Of a stretch of 64,000 nt of DNA, positions 51,901 through 59,800 are shown piece by piece. The DNA lies in the NCBI RefSeq assembly GCF_964340395.1, contig NC_135557.1:6727216-6791215 (forward strand), in the 5' to 3' direction. The stretch's first letter is position 1. Each line of letters begins with the position of its first letter. The translations under genes were made by a program, and so were the position numbers. Source of the DNA: Glandiceps talaboti. Lineage: Eukaryota; Hemichordata; Enteropneusta; Spengelidae. The notes under the pieces are model-generated. The model was not told the origin of the DNA and ran no database searches. It saw only the letters and a program-made list of their open reading frames with translations.

Positions 51901-54900
51901 GGACTAAGCTGTAAATGATGTACCTTATTTGGACTAAGCTGTAAATGATGTACCTTACTTGGACTAAGCTGTAAGTGATTTACCTTACTTGGACTAAGCT
52001 GTAAATGATGTACCTTACTTGGACTAAGCTGTAAATGATGTACCTCACTTGGACTAAGCTGTAAATGATGTACCTTACTTGGACTAAGCTGTAAATGATG
52101 TACCTTACTTGGACTAAGCTGTAAATGATGTACCTTACTTGGACTAAGCTGTAAGTGATTTACCTTACTTGGACTAAGCTGTAAGTGACTTACCTCACTT
52201 GGACTAAGCTGTAAATGATGTACCTTACTTGGACTAAGCTGTAAATGATGTACCTTACTTGGACTAAGCTGTAAATGATGTACCTTACTTGGACTAAGCT
52301 GTAAGTGATTTACCTTACTTGGACTAAGCTGTAAATGATGTACCTCACTTGGACTAAGCTGTAAATGATGTACCTTACTTGGACTAAGCTGTAAATGATG
52401 TACCTTACTTGGACTAAGCTGTAAGTGATGTACCTTACTTGGACTAAGCTGTAAGTGATTTACCTCACTTGGACTAAGCTGTAAGTGATTTACCTCACTT
52501 GGACTAAGCTGTAAGTGATTTACCTCACTTGGACTAAGCTGTAAGTGATTTACCTTACTTGGACTAAGCTGTAAGTGATTTACCTCACTTGGACTAAGCT
52601 GTAAATGATGTACCTCACTTGGACTAAGCTGTAAATGATGTACCTTACTTGGACTAAGCTGTAAATGATGTACCTTACTTGGACTAAGCTGTAAGTGATT
52701 TACCTTACTTGGACTAAGCTGTAAATGATGTACCTCACTTGGACTAAGCTGTAAATGATGTACCTTACTTGGACTAAGCTGTAAATGATGTACCTTACTT
52801 GGACTAAGCTGTAAGTGATTTACCTCACTTGGACTAAGCTGTAAGTGATTTACCTCACTTGGACTAAGCTGTAAATGATGTACCTCACTTGGACTAAGCT
52901 GTAAATGATGTACCTTACTTGGACTAAGCTGGAAGTGACTTACCTCACTTGGACTATGCTGTAAGTGACTTACCTCACTTGGACTAAGCTGTAAGTGATT
53001 TACCTCACTTGGACTAAGCTGTAAATGATTTACCTCACTTGGACTAAGCTGTAAGTGATTTACCTTACTTGGACTAAGCTGGAAGTGACTTACCTCACTT
53101 GGACTATGCTGTAAGTGACTTACCTCACTTGGACTAAGCTGTAAGTGACTTACCTCACTTGGACTAAGCTGTAAGTGACTTACCTCACTTGGACTAAGCT
53201 GGAAGTGACTTACCTCACTTGGACTAAGCTGGAAGTTACTTACCTCACTTGGACTAAGCTGTAAGTGACTTACCTCACTTGGACTAAGCTGTAAGTGACT
53301 TACCTCACTTGGACTAAGCTGTAAGTGACTTACCTCACTTGGACTAACCAGGTAAGTAAGTGACTTACCTCACTTGGACTAAGCTGTAAGTGACTTACCT
53401 CACTTGGACTAAGCTGTAAGTGACTTACCTCACTTGGACTAAGCTGTAAGTGACTTACCTCACTTGGACTAAGCTGTAAGTGACTTACCTCACTTGGACT
53501 AAGCTGTAAGTGACTTACCTCACTTGGACTAAGCTGTAAGTGACTTACCTCACTTGGACTAAGCTGTAAGTGACTTACCTCACTTCGACTAAGCTGTAAG
53601 TGACTTACCTCACTTGGACTAAGCTGTAAGTGACTTACCTCACTTGGACTAAGATGTAAGTGACTTACCTCACTTGGACTAAGCTGTAAATGACTTACCT
53701 CACTTGGACTAAGCTGTAAGTGACTTACCTCACTTGGACTAAGCTGTAAGTGACTTACCTCACTTGGACTAAGCTGTAAATGACTTACCTCACTTGGACT
53801 AAGCTGTAAGTGACTTACCTCACTTGGACTAAGCTGTAAGTGACTTACCTTACTTGGACTAAGCTGTAAATGACTTACCTCACTTGGACTAAGCTGTAAA
53901 TGATGTACCTTACTTAGACTAAGCTGTAAGTGACTTACCTCACTTGGACTAAGATGTAAGTGACTTACCTCACTTGGACTAAGCTGTAAATGACTTACCT
54001 CACTTGGACTAAGCTGTAAATGATGTACCTTACTTGGACTAAGCTGTAAATGATGTACCTTACTTGGACTAAGCTGTAAGTGACTTACCTCACTTGGACT
54101 AAGCTGTAAATGACTTACCTCACTTGGACTAAGCTGTAAGTGACTTACCTCACTTGGACTATGCTGTAAGTGACTTACCTCACTTGGACTAAGCTGTAAG
54201 TGACTTACCTCACTTGGACTAAGCTGTAAGTGACTTACCTCACTTGGACTAAGCTGCTTATCTCCTACATACGTTGCACTAAAATGATATCCTGATTTTT
54301 CCTTATCTCCACTCAGATTTATTTGGTGTCCTACTTGAAAGTGATTTGTAAGACCTTTATTTATCATTAGTTTACATCCATCAAAGCACATTGGCATCAA
54401 CTCTGTAAAAAAAAAATAGAAAAGAATAGTACTTTGATACTTTTATTTTTAATTAGGGTGTATTCCACAAGTAGTTTTTATTTGCTTTGTGTGTTGTTTA
54501 GTGCCTATGCACTTACACTAGTACTTAAAGAGTGTGATCAATAATCAGTTCTAAGCAAGTAAGCACTACCTCCATGCCAAGCATTAGCTGTCTCATACAT
54601 CTGCACTACATGTACAAAATGTAGCTGCACCGTGACTACTTTTTTTGAAACAGTACTGTTAAACAACATTTAGTATTTCAGTACACAAATGGATCGAGTC
54701 CTCAACTTGTTTCACACCTTGAGCAGGTTTTTTTTTTCAAGAAGTTTGAATTAATTTAGGAACCATATTTATTTAATGTAATGACTTACTTCTCAAGCTC
54801 TAGCCTTCGGCTTTGAGTAGCATCAAAATTTGGGTAAAATGTGTCAACCATTGTACAGGCATTAATTTGAGGTATTGCCCTTGCTACAGGTGTTATTATT

Positions 54901-56349
54901 TAGATCATTCACAACCATTGTGCAGACACTAAATTGCGATATTGCCCTCATTGGCATGTGTTACTATTTAAATCATTCCCAACCCTTGTGGAGGCACTAA
55001 ATTGTGATATTGCCCTCATTGGCATGTGCTATTATTTAGATCATTCACAACCCTTGTGCAGACACTAAATTGTAATATTGCCCTCATTGGCATGTGCTAT
55101 TATTTAAATCATTCACAACCCTTGTGCAGACACTAAATTGTGATATTGCCCTCATTGGCATGTGCTATTATTTAGATCATTCACAACCCTTGTGCAGACA
55201 CTAAATTGTGATATTGCCCTCATTGGCATGTGCTATTATTTAGATCATTCACAACCCTTGTGCAGACACTAAATTGTGATATTGCCCTCATTGGCATGTG
55301 CTATTATTTAGATCATTCACAACCCTTGTGCAGACACTAAATTGTAATATTGCCCTCATTGGCATGTGCTATTATTTAAATCATTCACAACCCTTGTGCA
55401 GGCACTAAATTATGATATTGCCCTCATTGGCATGTGCTATTATTTAAATCATTCATAACCATTGTGCAGGCACTAAATTGTGATATTGCCCTCATTGTGT
55501 TATTATTTAAGTCATGCACAAGACATACTGTGAAATAATGTGGTGTGATTGCTCTTCATGACTTGAAGTGTTAGCTTGTGCTTTGATACTGAACATTCAA
55601 TAAGCACTACCATGGTACATTTATATATATACATGTACATAGGTAAGCCAAAACAAAACGACATCAAATTTAAAATCAAATTTTCACTCAAGATTTAAAC
55701 ATGTCACTACACAACAGTCAACCTATGGATAAAATCAACCACTACTGACTACTAATATCCTTTTGGAAATAACTTCACAATTCTAGCTAACATTAACAAA
55801 TCTACTGTTGCTAGATGACGAAAAAAAATATGATCCTGTTGGAGCCAGTGCAGGTTCTAACATGGGTCGGAAAATAGCTAACAAGGTGTCTTACTATCCA
55901 CTTTAAACTGTTTGATATTTCACAATGGCATTCATGGATATTTCATGGTATCTCCTATCATTTCACCACACACATGATGTCGTAGAAAAACAAAAGAAGT
56001 TGTCAATCCTAACGTTGACCACACCACGAATTGTCGTCACCTACGAGACGTACACGTGGGCTCTGATTTTGACAAAAAACGAACAGCAATGAATAAAAAC
56101 GTCTCTATTTTAGCTGGAATACACAGGAACATTATAATGTACAAAATGAAGAAATTCGTACAAAACTGAAATACCTTTAACTTTCTTGTGAAGGTCCTCG
56201 AATGTGCCGGGGTTTGGAAGCTCATCCCCTCCATTTGCCGACTGTGATTGTTGCGCTGTCCCAAGTGCCGACGGTGGTGTCGGCATCGCCCCAAGGCCGG
56301 ACACAGTCGGCGTTGGTGTTGGGTTGCCAGCAGCGAAAACGTTGCCCAT
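25397..56349 (-). CDS. TOMM40: Mitochondrial import receptor subunit TOM40 (complete, 6 coding exons)
   Basis: Encodes the beta-barrel pore of the TOM complex, which passes nuclear-encoded precursors across the mitochondrial outer membrane. Exons: 56175-56349, 54239-54402, 44010-44111, 42698-42926, 26129-26302, 25397-25536. All have GT-AG borders and consistent phases, giving 984 nt, 327 aa (vertebrate TOM40 is about 360; the Pro-rich N-terminus is shorter here). Recognisable segments: start MGNVFAAG, then ELPNPGTFEDLHKK (exon 1), NKGLTNHFQVGHQI and YVGDKQLSPSE (exon 2), FPVMLGDIDNNGNLQAQFIH (exon 3), CEYKGPSYTATVT and QYLQSITSRLALG (exon 4), GYQVDVPQANLTFRG (exon 5) and the C-terminal NRFLAGFGLMIG (exon 6). 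Intron 2 (10.1 kb) is nearly all tandem repeat derived from the exon 2 boundary. Intron 4 (16.4 kb) contains an opposite-strand transposase gene and a DNA transposon. ZPR1 starts 533 bp upstream, divergently. Confidence 0.97.
26628..26907. mobile_element. Foldback (MITE-like) element in TOMM40 intron 4
   Basis: Left arm GGAACCTGTTACA, GGAAAGTAAACAAAT, ACTTGGCACAG. Right arm, complemented: GGAACCTCTTACA, GGAAAGTAAACAAAT, ACTTGGCTCAG. A second inner inverted repeat, TGATAAGAACAGTTTT and AAAACTGTTCTTATC, completes the foldback. Arm similarity continues a little outside (TGGATGAAT on the left, TGGACGACC in complement on the right). The left arm of another copy reaches the right edge of the window (63924-64000). 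No coding capacity. Confidence 0.75.
27200..27561 (+). promoter_or_regulatory. CpG-rich leader of the RAG1-N-like gene, with a small upstream ORF
   Basis: This interval is clearly richer in CpG than its AT-rich surroundings and lies just upstream of the transposase-like gene. It contains ATGGCGGC (27471), which opens a 25-codon frame ending at TGA 27546-27548. A good donor, GGAAAG|GTAAC, follows at 27561, and a possible acceptor, ATCTGTCAG, lies near 27780. A spliced 5' UTR exon is therefore plausible. No TATA box is evident. All of this is inference from sequence. Confidence 0.35.
27812..36972 (+). CDS. RAG1-N-terminal-like RING/transposase gene (N-RAG-TP type), 10 exons, one frame break
   Basis: Exons: 27812-28906, 29190-29476, 29910-30125, 33591-33833, 33959-34035, 34590-34800, 34902-35273, 35547-35699, 36059-36242, 36653-36972, all GT-AG with matching phases. 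The first ATG is 27812; ATG 27830 (better context) is an alternative. Exon 1 has the RAG1 N-terminal zinc pattern: NRCRIC (24-27), IHPTRFCKDC (61-69), HPRTGSCPIC (98-107), then a C3HC4 RING (190-229, CPIC...CEGPHIFC...CPVC). Later exons carry WVKIGGDHGGGSMK (D555), VLIVGDYEYL (D625), a zinc pair HFCLWC, an acidic coiled-coil segment, then KLHMLESHVV and FFSEQGIEAIHHKFN. These suggest a DDE-type transposase, with D, D and E as candidate catalytic residues (inference). I see no RAG1 core. A TGA at 34754-34756 stops the frame after 694 codons; homologous-looking VRQPYFDIPL follows in another frame. Undisrupted length would be about 1,050 aa. Confidence 0.82.
30285..33497. repeat. Minisatellite, 53-bp unit, about 60 copies, in intron 3 of the RAG1-N-like gene
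   Basis: The unit reads, in pieces, ACTCATACTACCAATACC, TACCACTCACATACTGT and ACTCTGTCAGTACAGTGT. Variants with a missing base (ACACCAATACC, 52 bp) cluster at 31.85-32.3 kb. No stop codon occurs in any of the three plus-strand frames and 53 is not a multiple of three, so overlapping frames of up to about 1,090 codons arise; they are artefacts. Each unit has an 8-bp stem, ACTGTACT and AGTACAGT, around CTGTC, and several acceptor-like CAG ends. It lies between exon 3 (donor after 30125) and exon 4 (acceptor before 33591). Confidence 0.97.
34590..34800 (+). other. Exon 6 of the RAG1-N-like gene, with premature stop
   Basis: The frame enters as GKHFCLWC and runs to DAKQYNN, where TGA (34754-34756) closes it. 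From 34765 a second frame gives VRQPYFDIPLCR, and it joins in phase to the next exon, VALPVLHISLGIF. In relatives I recall, the asparagine pair is followed closely by a VR-x-P...DIP stretch. The summed exon length (3,158 nt) is 2 nt over a multiple of three, consistent with an 8-bp excess such as TGACTTAC inside the ACTGACTTACTG block. This could be a real lesion or an assembly error. Confidence 0.6.
37036..37041 (+). terminator. Polyadenylation signal AATAAA of the RAG1-N-like gene
   Basis: AATAAA lies 64 bp after the TAG at 36970-36972, in an A-rich context, and is the first such hexamer after the stop codon. Confidence 0.6.
37042..37957. other. Gene-free spacer in TOMM40 intron 4
   Basis: No exon or repeat structure that I can name. 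It includes a short CpG-containing block, GGGCGCAATCCAACATGGCG, near 37530. No terminal inverted repeat matching the 5' side of the transposase-like gene was found here. Confidence 0.4.
37967..39507. mobile_element. Non-autonomous DNA transposon with ~140-bp TIRs and 9-bp TSD
   Basis: The ends are TAGACTGTCGACAGTCGC on the left and its complement GCGACTGTCGACAGTCTA on the right. Inverted similarity continues about 140 bp inward through TTTTATCTAAACTCCG, CGCAACACTAGT and CGACTGTTGTCCCTTGCCGC. The element is flanked by identical 9-bp duplications, ATATTTAGG (37958-37966 and 39508-39516). Long TIRs with a 9-bp TSD are typical of Mutator-like elements; the assignment is inference because no transposase is present. 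The interior carries a RecQ-helicase-like fragment (39100-39246, minus), as in gene-fragment-capturing elements. It is 1,541 bp and lies in TOMM40 intron 4. Confidence 0.85.
39100..39246 (-). pseudogene. RecQ-like helicase fragment inside the transposon
   Basis: The minus-strand frame reads DALEKL, stop, YSHLKDFQRRIIDTY, VSGKDVFVSV, LTGSDKSIAYEA. This matches the start of RecQ-family helicases: the region before motif I, then Walker A, normally TGSGKS. It is broken by an in-frame TGA and carries Asp in place of the Walker A Gly. Similarity ends soon after the Walker A region, as if one exon had been captured. Not expected to be functional. Confidence 0.7.
39517..40977. other. Gene-free stretch of TOMM40 intron 4
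   Basis: AT-rich DNA with no exon. It holds a (CA)n run at about 39948-39980 and an imperfect direct repeat near 39555-39705 built on ATCTGAATGGCAGACA and TTTATAAA. Confidence 0.45.
40978..41636. repeat. G-rich minisatellite, 35/37-bp unit, about 18 copies
   Basis: The unit is GGAAGTGGCAAGGGTGGGGG, TGTAGACAAACATCGTA, with a shorter ACACATCATA variant alternating at the left end. The alternation of 37-bp and 35-bp units from 41.0 to 41.25 kb is a dimeric higher-order repeat. G runs of 2, 2, 3 and 5 within 20 nt give quadruplex potential on the plus strand, which is the template strand for TOMM40. The Pro/His/Thr frames on the minus strand are artefacts. Confidence 0.95.
41637..42697. other. 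Gene-free end of TOMM40 intron 4
   Basis: No exon. It contains the foldback element at 42387-42524 and otherwise unremarkable AT-rich sequence up to the exon 4 donor at 42698/42697. Confidence 0.45.
42387..42524. mobile_element. Foldback (MITE-like) element, 138 bp
   Basis: The ends TTATAGCATTCA and TGAATGCTATAA are exact complements. The inner blocks GTGTAAAAGTATACTGTTTC and GAAACAGTATACTTTTACAC are also exact complements. The arms total about 45 bp around a 50-bp centre. The flanks show no obvious duplication. Confidence 0.7.
42927..44009. other. TOMM40 intron 3
   Basis: 1,083 bp between exon 4 (acceptor CATTACAG) and exon 3 (donor CAG|GTATGG). No embedded gene or repeat was recognised. 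Confidence 0.6.
44552..45828. repeat. Two-phase minisatellite, 34-bp then 40-bp units
   Basis: From 44552 to about 45200 the unit is CATTTGTGTAGTTATATA plus ATGTCCATATATGGTA (34 bp, about 19 copies). From there to 45828 it is 40 bp, with a 6-bp gain (TTACATACATGTAATGTCC), about 16 copies; the last few carry TATAAAAATG instead. The switch is abrupt, so a longer variant arose once and then expanded. It lies in TOMM40 intron 2, about 440 bp from exon 3. Confidence 0.95.
45945..54256 (-). repeat. 30-bp minisatellite (~277 copies) made from the TOMM40 exon 2 splice-donor junction
   Basis: On the TOMM40 sense (minus) strand the edge-type unit is CTTAGTCCAAGTGAG followed by GTAAGTCACTTACAG. The first half equals the last 15 nt of exon 2 (L-S-P-S-E) and the second starts with the exon 2 donor; the rightmost unit is exon 2 itself (donor at 54239/54238). 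The core consensus is CTTAGTCCAAGTAAG plus GTACATCATTTACAG or GTAAATCACTTACAG. Virtually all copies keep GT after the 15 nt and TTACAG before the next. Edge-type units remain open in the exon frame as LSPSEVSHLQ, giving a 356-codon frame from exon 2 that stops at 53330. Both edges carry the same rare variants (GGACTAACCAGGTAAGTAAG near 46186 and 53341). Confidence 0.97.
54845..55505. repeat. Minisatellite, 69-bp unit, about 9 copies, in TOMM40 intron 1
   Basis: The unit reads, in pieces, TTGTGCAGACACTAAATTG, TGATATTGCCCTCATTGGCA, TGTGCTATTATTTAGATCA and TTCACAACCC. Outer copies are more diverged than inner ones. The remainder of intron 1 (54403-56174) shows no gene. Confidence 0.92.
55680..55870 (+). 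repeat. Dispersed repeat, copy 2 (related to 16192-16400)
   Basis: Shares TTTTCACTCAAGAT, GTCACTAC, CCTATGGAT, GGAAATAACTTC and AGCCAGTGCAG in the same order as the sequence next to the 63-bp array. Moderate divergence; no coding potential. Confidence 0.4.
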
Positions 56350-56882
56350 AGTGACGACAACTACGAAGAATTTCTTATGTATGTAGTAGACACGATCGGC
56401 ATAGATTTCAGACGGCGAACGCCATGTGCCGGTATCCTCAACGCTGATTGGCTAAAATTGGTCATATGAACGCAAAGAGGCCTTAGCGAGAGAGCGCAAA
56501 TGATTGGTCAGGTAACGTTCAAATGAATATCTATTTTGTTGCAGACTTGATCTTTCACAGATATAGAAAATAATTAATTACGGTTTGTTTTTTGATTAAA
56601 CACTGTGCACATTCACGATGTTGTTGGTTGTTCCCCTGTTCACGATGAAATTTACCATATAGAACACTAATTATTTTACATCAGAGCCAATCAGAGTTTG
56701 CGTCTTAGGACCACACGATATCACTTTCATAAGCTGTCTGTTCGTCAAAGTTCATAGGGGAAAGGTCAAATTGTGCGACCTTGCGTACAGCAACGGTCCA
56801 TATGATATAGCTAGGCAAGTCATTGGTGATCTTCTCACGAATATTCGAGAATTCTTGCCTTGAAACCTGCGAAATACAAATA
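56350..56882. promoter_or_regulatory. Probable bidirectional promoter between TOMM40 and ZPR1
   Basis: The two start codons (TOMM40 at 56349 minus, ZPR1 at 56883 plus) are 533 bp apart and face away from each other. The interval holds several CCAAT-box cores, GATTGGCT near 56443, ATTGGTC near 56456, GATTGGTC near 56501 and AGCCAATC near 56687, and no clear TATA box. CCAAT boxes in a short head-to-head spacer fit a shared housekeeping promoter bound by NF-Y. This is inference; transcription start sites cannot be seen. Confidence 0.6.
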
Positions 56883-59800
56883 ATGGCAGAAGATTCGTAT
56901 GGGAACCAACCGCTTTTCCGTGATCTTGATGCGGAGGATATTGAAAACCAAGAAATGATGGAGATCGAAAGTCTGTGTGTGAATTGTGAGGAAATGGTAA
57001 ACATGATATATTAGCTGTACTTTTCTGTAATTAAAAGATTGCGTTAATATCTGCGATCATTGTCATTCGGTATAGTCCAAACCAAAGCTTAAATATTCCA
57101 AGTTGCAATATTTTTACACATCTAAGAACTTTGTGATGAAAAACTGCGCAGTGAAAGTTGATTTCCGTACATGTATGTTGCCATGAGCACCATAGTAGTC
57201 CTGCTTGCACAGTTGCATCTGGGACGAAGGTGCACGGGTCTAGCTTACTGACATCCCGGGACTGACATGACCCTCAGGCTGAACAAGGGACGCCTTACAA
57301 CGTGCGCAAGCAGGACTAGGGCACCATGAGCATAGCACTGCCATGCCACTAACCTGTAACACTAACAAGGGCCAGGTCAGGCACAACCACATAGATTTAG
57401 CAGAGCAGTTGGTGATAATTTCAAATTCAAAACATATTACTGTATCATATGTAACTTGATTTGGTAGCTATACTAACACCTAGACAAACTCTGGACTGGT
57501 TATTGCATTTTACTCATTAGGAAACAATAAGGTAGAGTGGCCATATGGATGAGGCTTGGCTATTTATTTTGGATTTTTTAATTTATAAAACAATTTTATC
57601 ATAACTTCCTACTTGAAAAATCAATGTGAAACAGCATATGCCAAGTCTGTGTTTGTAACCCAGTACATTGCAAAAGATTAATAAATGTGTGTAACATTGT
57701 ATGTACAATAACACATTTTTTACATGTTTTTTTATTTATTTTTTTACAATGTATTGAAACATGGTCTATATTGTTTCACATTGATTTTTCAAGTAGGACG
57801 CCACGATAAAATTGTTTGGCAATCCAGAGAAAATATGCAATCCTCATCTATATGTCCATTTAAAAAAAAAGAAAAAAGTAACATACCCCAAAGATTTATT
57901 TTTAATATTTTGTATCTCTTATATGATGTGTACTTTATTTTGACAGGGATCAACTAGACTGCTTCTGACCAGAATACCTTTCTATAAAGATGTTGTCATT
58001 ATGTCATTCCATTGTCCTCACTGTCACTATAGCAACAATGAAATCCAACCTGGTGGCAGAATTCAAGATGACGGGTGTCAATATTCTGTGAAGATCAAGA
58101 CTACAGAGGTAAACATATCAATACTGTATGCTTTGAAATGAGTGCCATAATTAAACTTAAGTTTGAATAAATTTTAAGAATAATTGATTCATGTCTTACA
58201 TCTAGAAAGACAATTACAGGAAATTTCGTTCATTAATTTTGGAGATTTCTAAAACCTGAAAACCTTAAAATCACTGGTACATATTTATATGTCTGTCACT
58301 CAGTTTGTCTGCCCAACTTGTGTCTGTCTTTCAAGATTCTGTTAGTTTCTTGTAAATTAACATTACGTTTTAAAGGTAGGGCTTGAAATTAACTTTTTTT
58401 CTTTGGTAGTCCTAGCTAGTGGGCTACCAATTTCAGAAAGTGGTAGCCCAAGGATGGTGACCAGTAGTCCTATATTCCTGAACTGAAAACAGAGTTCCTC
58501 TATTGGAAATATGTATATTATAGAAATATTTTCAAGTCCATATATCTCCCATCTTTTAAATCTTAGCCTGAATGGGCTACCAGCTGCAAATTATGGTAGC
58601 TCCGTGACAAGATTTGGTAGTCTGTGGACACGGGACTACTACATTGAGCCCTGTTTTTTTTAGTTTGAATGTAAAGGCCCATAACTCCATCCCATGTTAT
58701 TGTATTACATTATCATTAATATCAATCCAGCTATAACAATGGAATCATTAATATCAATCCAGCTATAACAATGGAATCATTAATATCAATCCAGCTATAA
58801 CAATGGAATCATTAATATCAATCCAGCTATAACAATGGAATCATTAATATCAATCCAGCTATAACAATGGAATCATTAATATCAATCCAGCTATAACAAT
58901 GGAATCATTAATATCAATCCAGCTATAACAATGGAATCATTAATATCAATCCAGCTATAACAATGGAATCATTAATATCAATCCAGCTATAACAATGGAA
59001 TCATTAATATCAATCCAGCTATAACAATGGAATCATTAATATCAATCCAGCTATAACAATGGAATCATTAATATCAATCCAGCTATAACAATGGAATCAT
59101 TAATATCAATCCAGCTATAACAATGGAATCATTAATATCAATCCAGCTATAACAATGGAATCATTAATATCAATCCAGCTATAACAATGGAATCATTAAT
59201 ATCAATCCAGCTATAACAATGGAATCATTAATATCAATCCAGCTATAACAATGGAATCATTAATATCAATCCAGCTATAACAATGGAATCATTTTCATTT
59301 TGTTCAGGACTGCCATTTTCTCTAGCTCTGCCAGATAATTGTTTTCCTCAATCAAGTTTTAGTCTTTAACATTACGTAATCTCGTTACAGGATTTAAATC
59401 GTAAAGTTGTCAAATCAGATTATGCCTCAGTGGCCATTCCTGAAATTGACTTTGAGATTCCACCCAATACACAGAAAGGTATTATGACGACAGTGGAAGG
59501 TGTCATTGATAGAGTAGTGACTGGGTTGGAACAAGACCAACCTGTCAGACAGGTAAGCTGATAATAGATGTGTGTGTGTGTGTGTGTGTGTGTGCCTGTG
59601 TATATGCAAGATATGTTTGTGTGCCTGTGTATATGCAAGATATGTTTGTGTGCCTGTGTATATGCATGACATGTTTGTGTGCCTGTGTATATGCAAGATA
59701 TGTTTGTGTGCCTGTGTATATGCAAGATATGTTTGTGTGCCTGTGTATATGGAAGATATGTGTGTGTGCCTGTGTATATGCAAGATATGTTTGTGTGCAT

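Noticed and set aside
56823-56882. Upstream in-frame ATG as the ZPR1 start
   Set aside because: It would add 20 residues (MVIFSRIFENSC...) not found in the family; the MAEDSYG start at 56883 fits better. It cannot be excluded without 5' end data.
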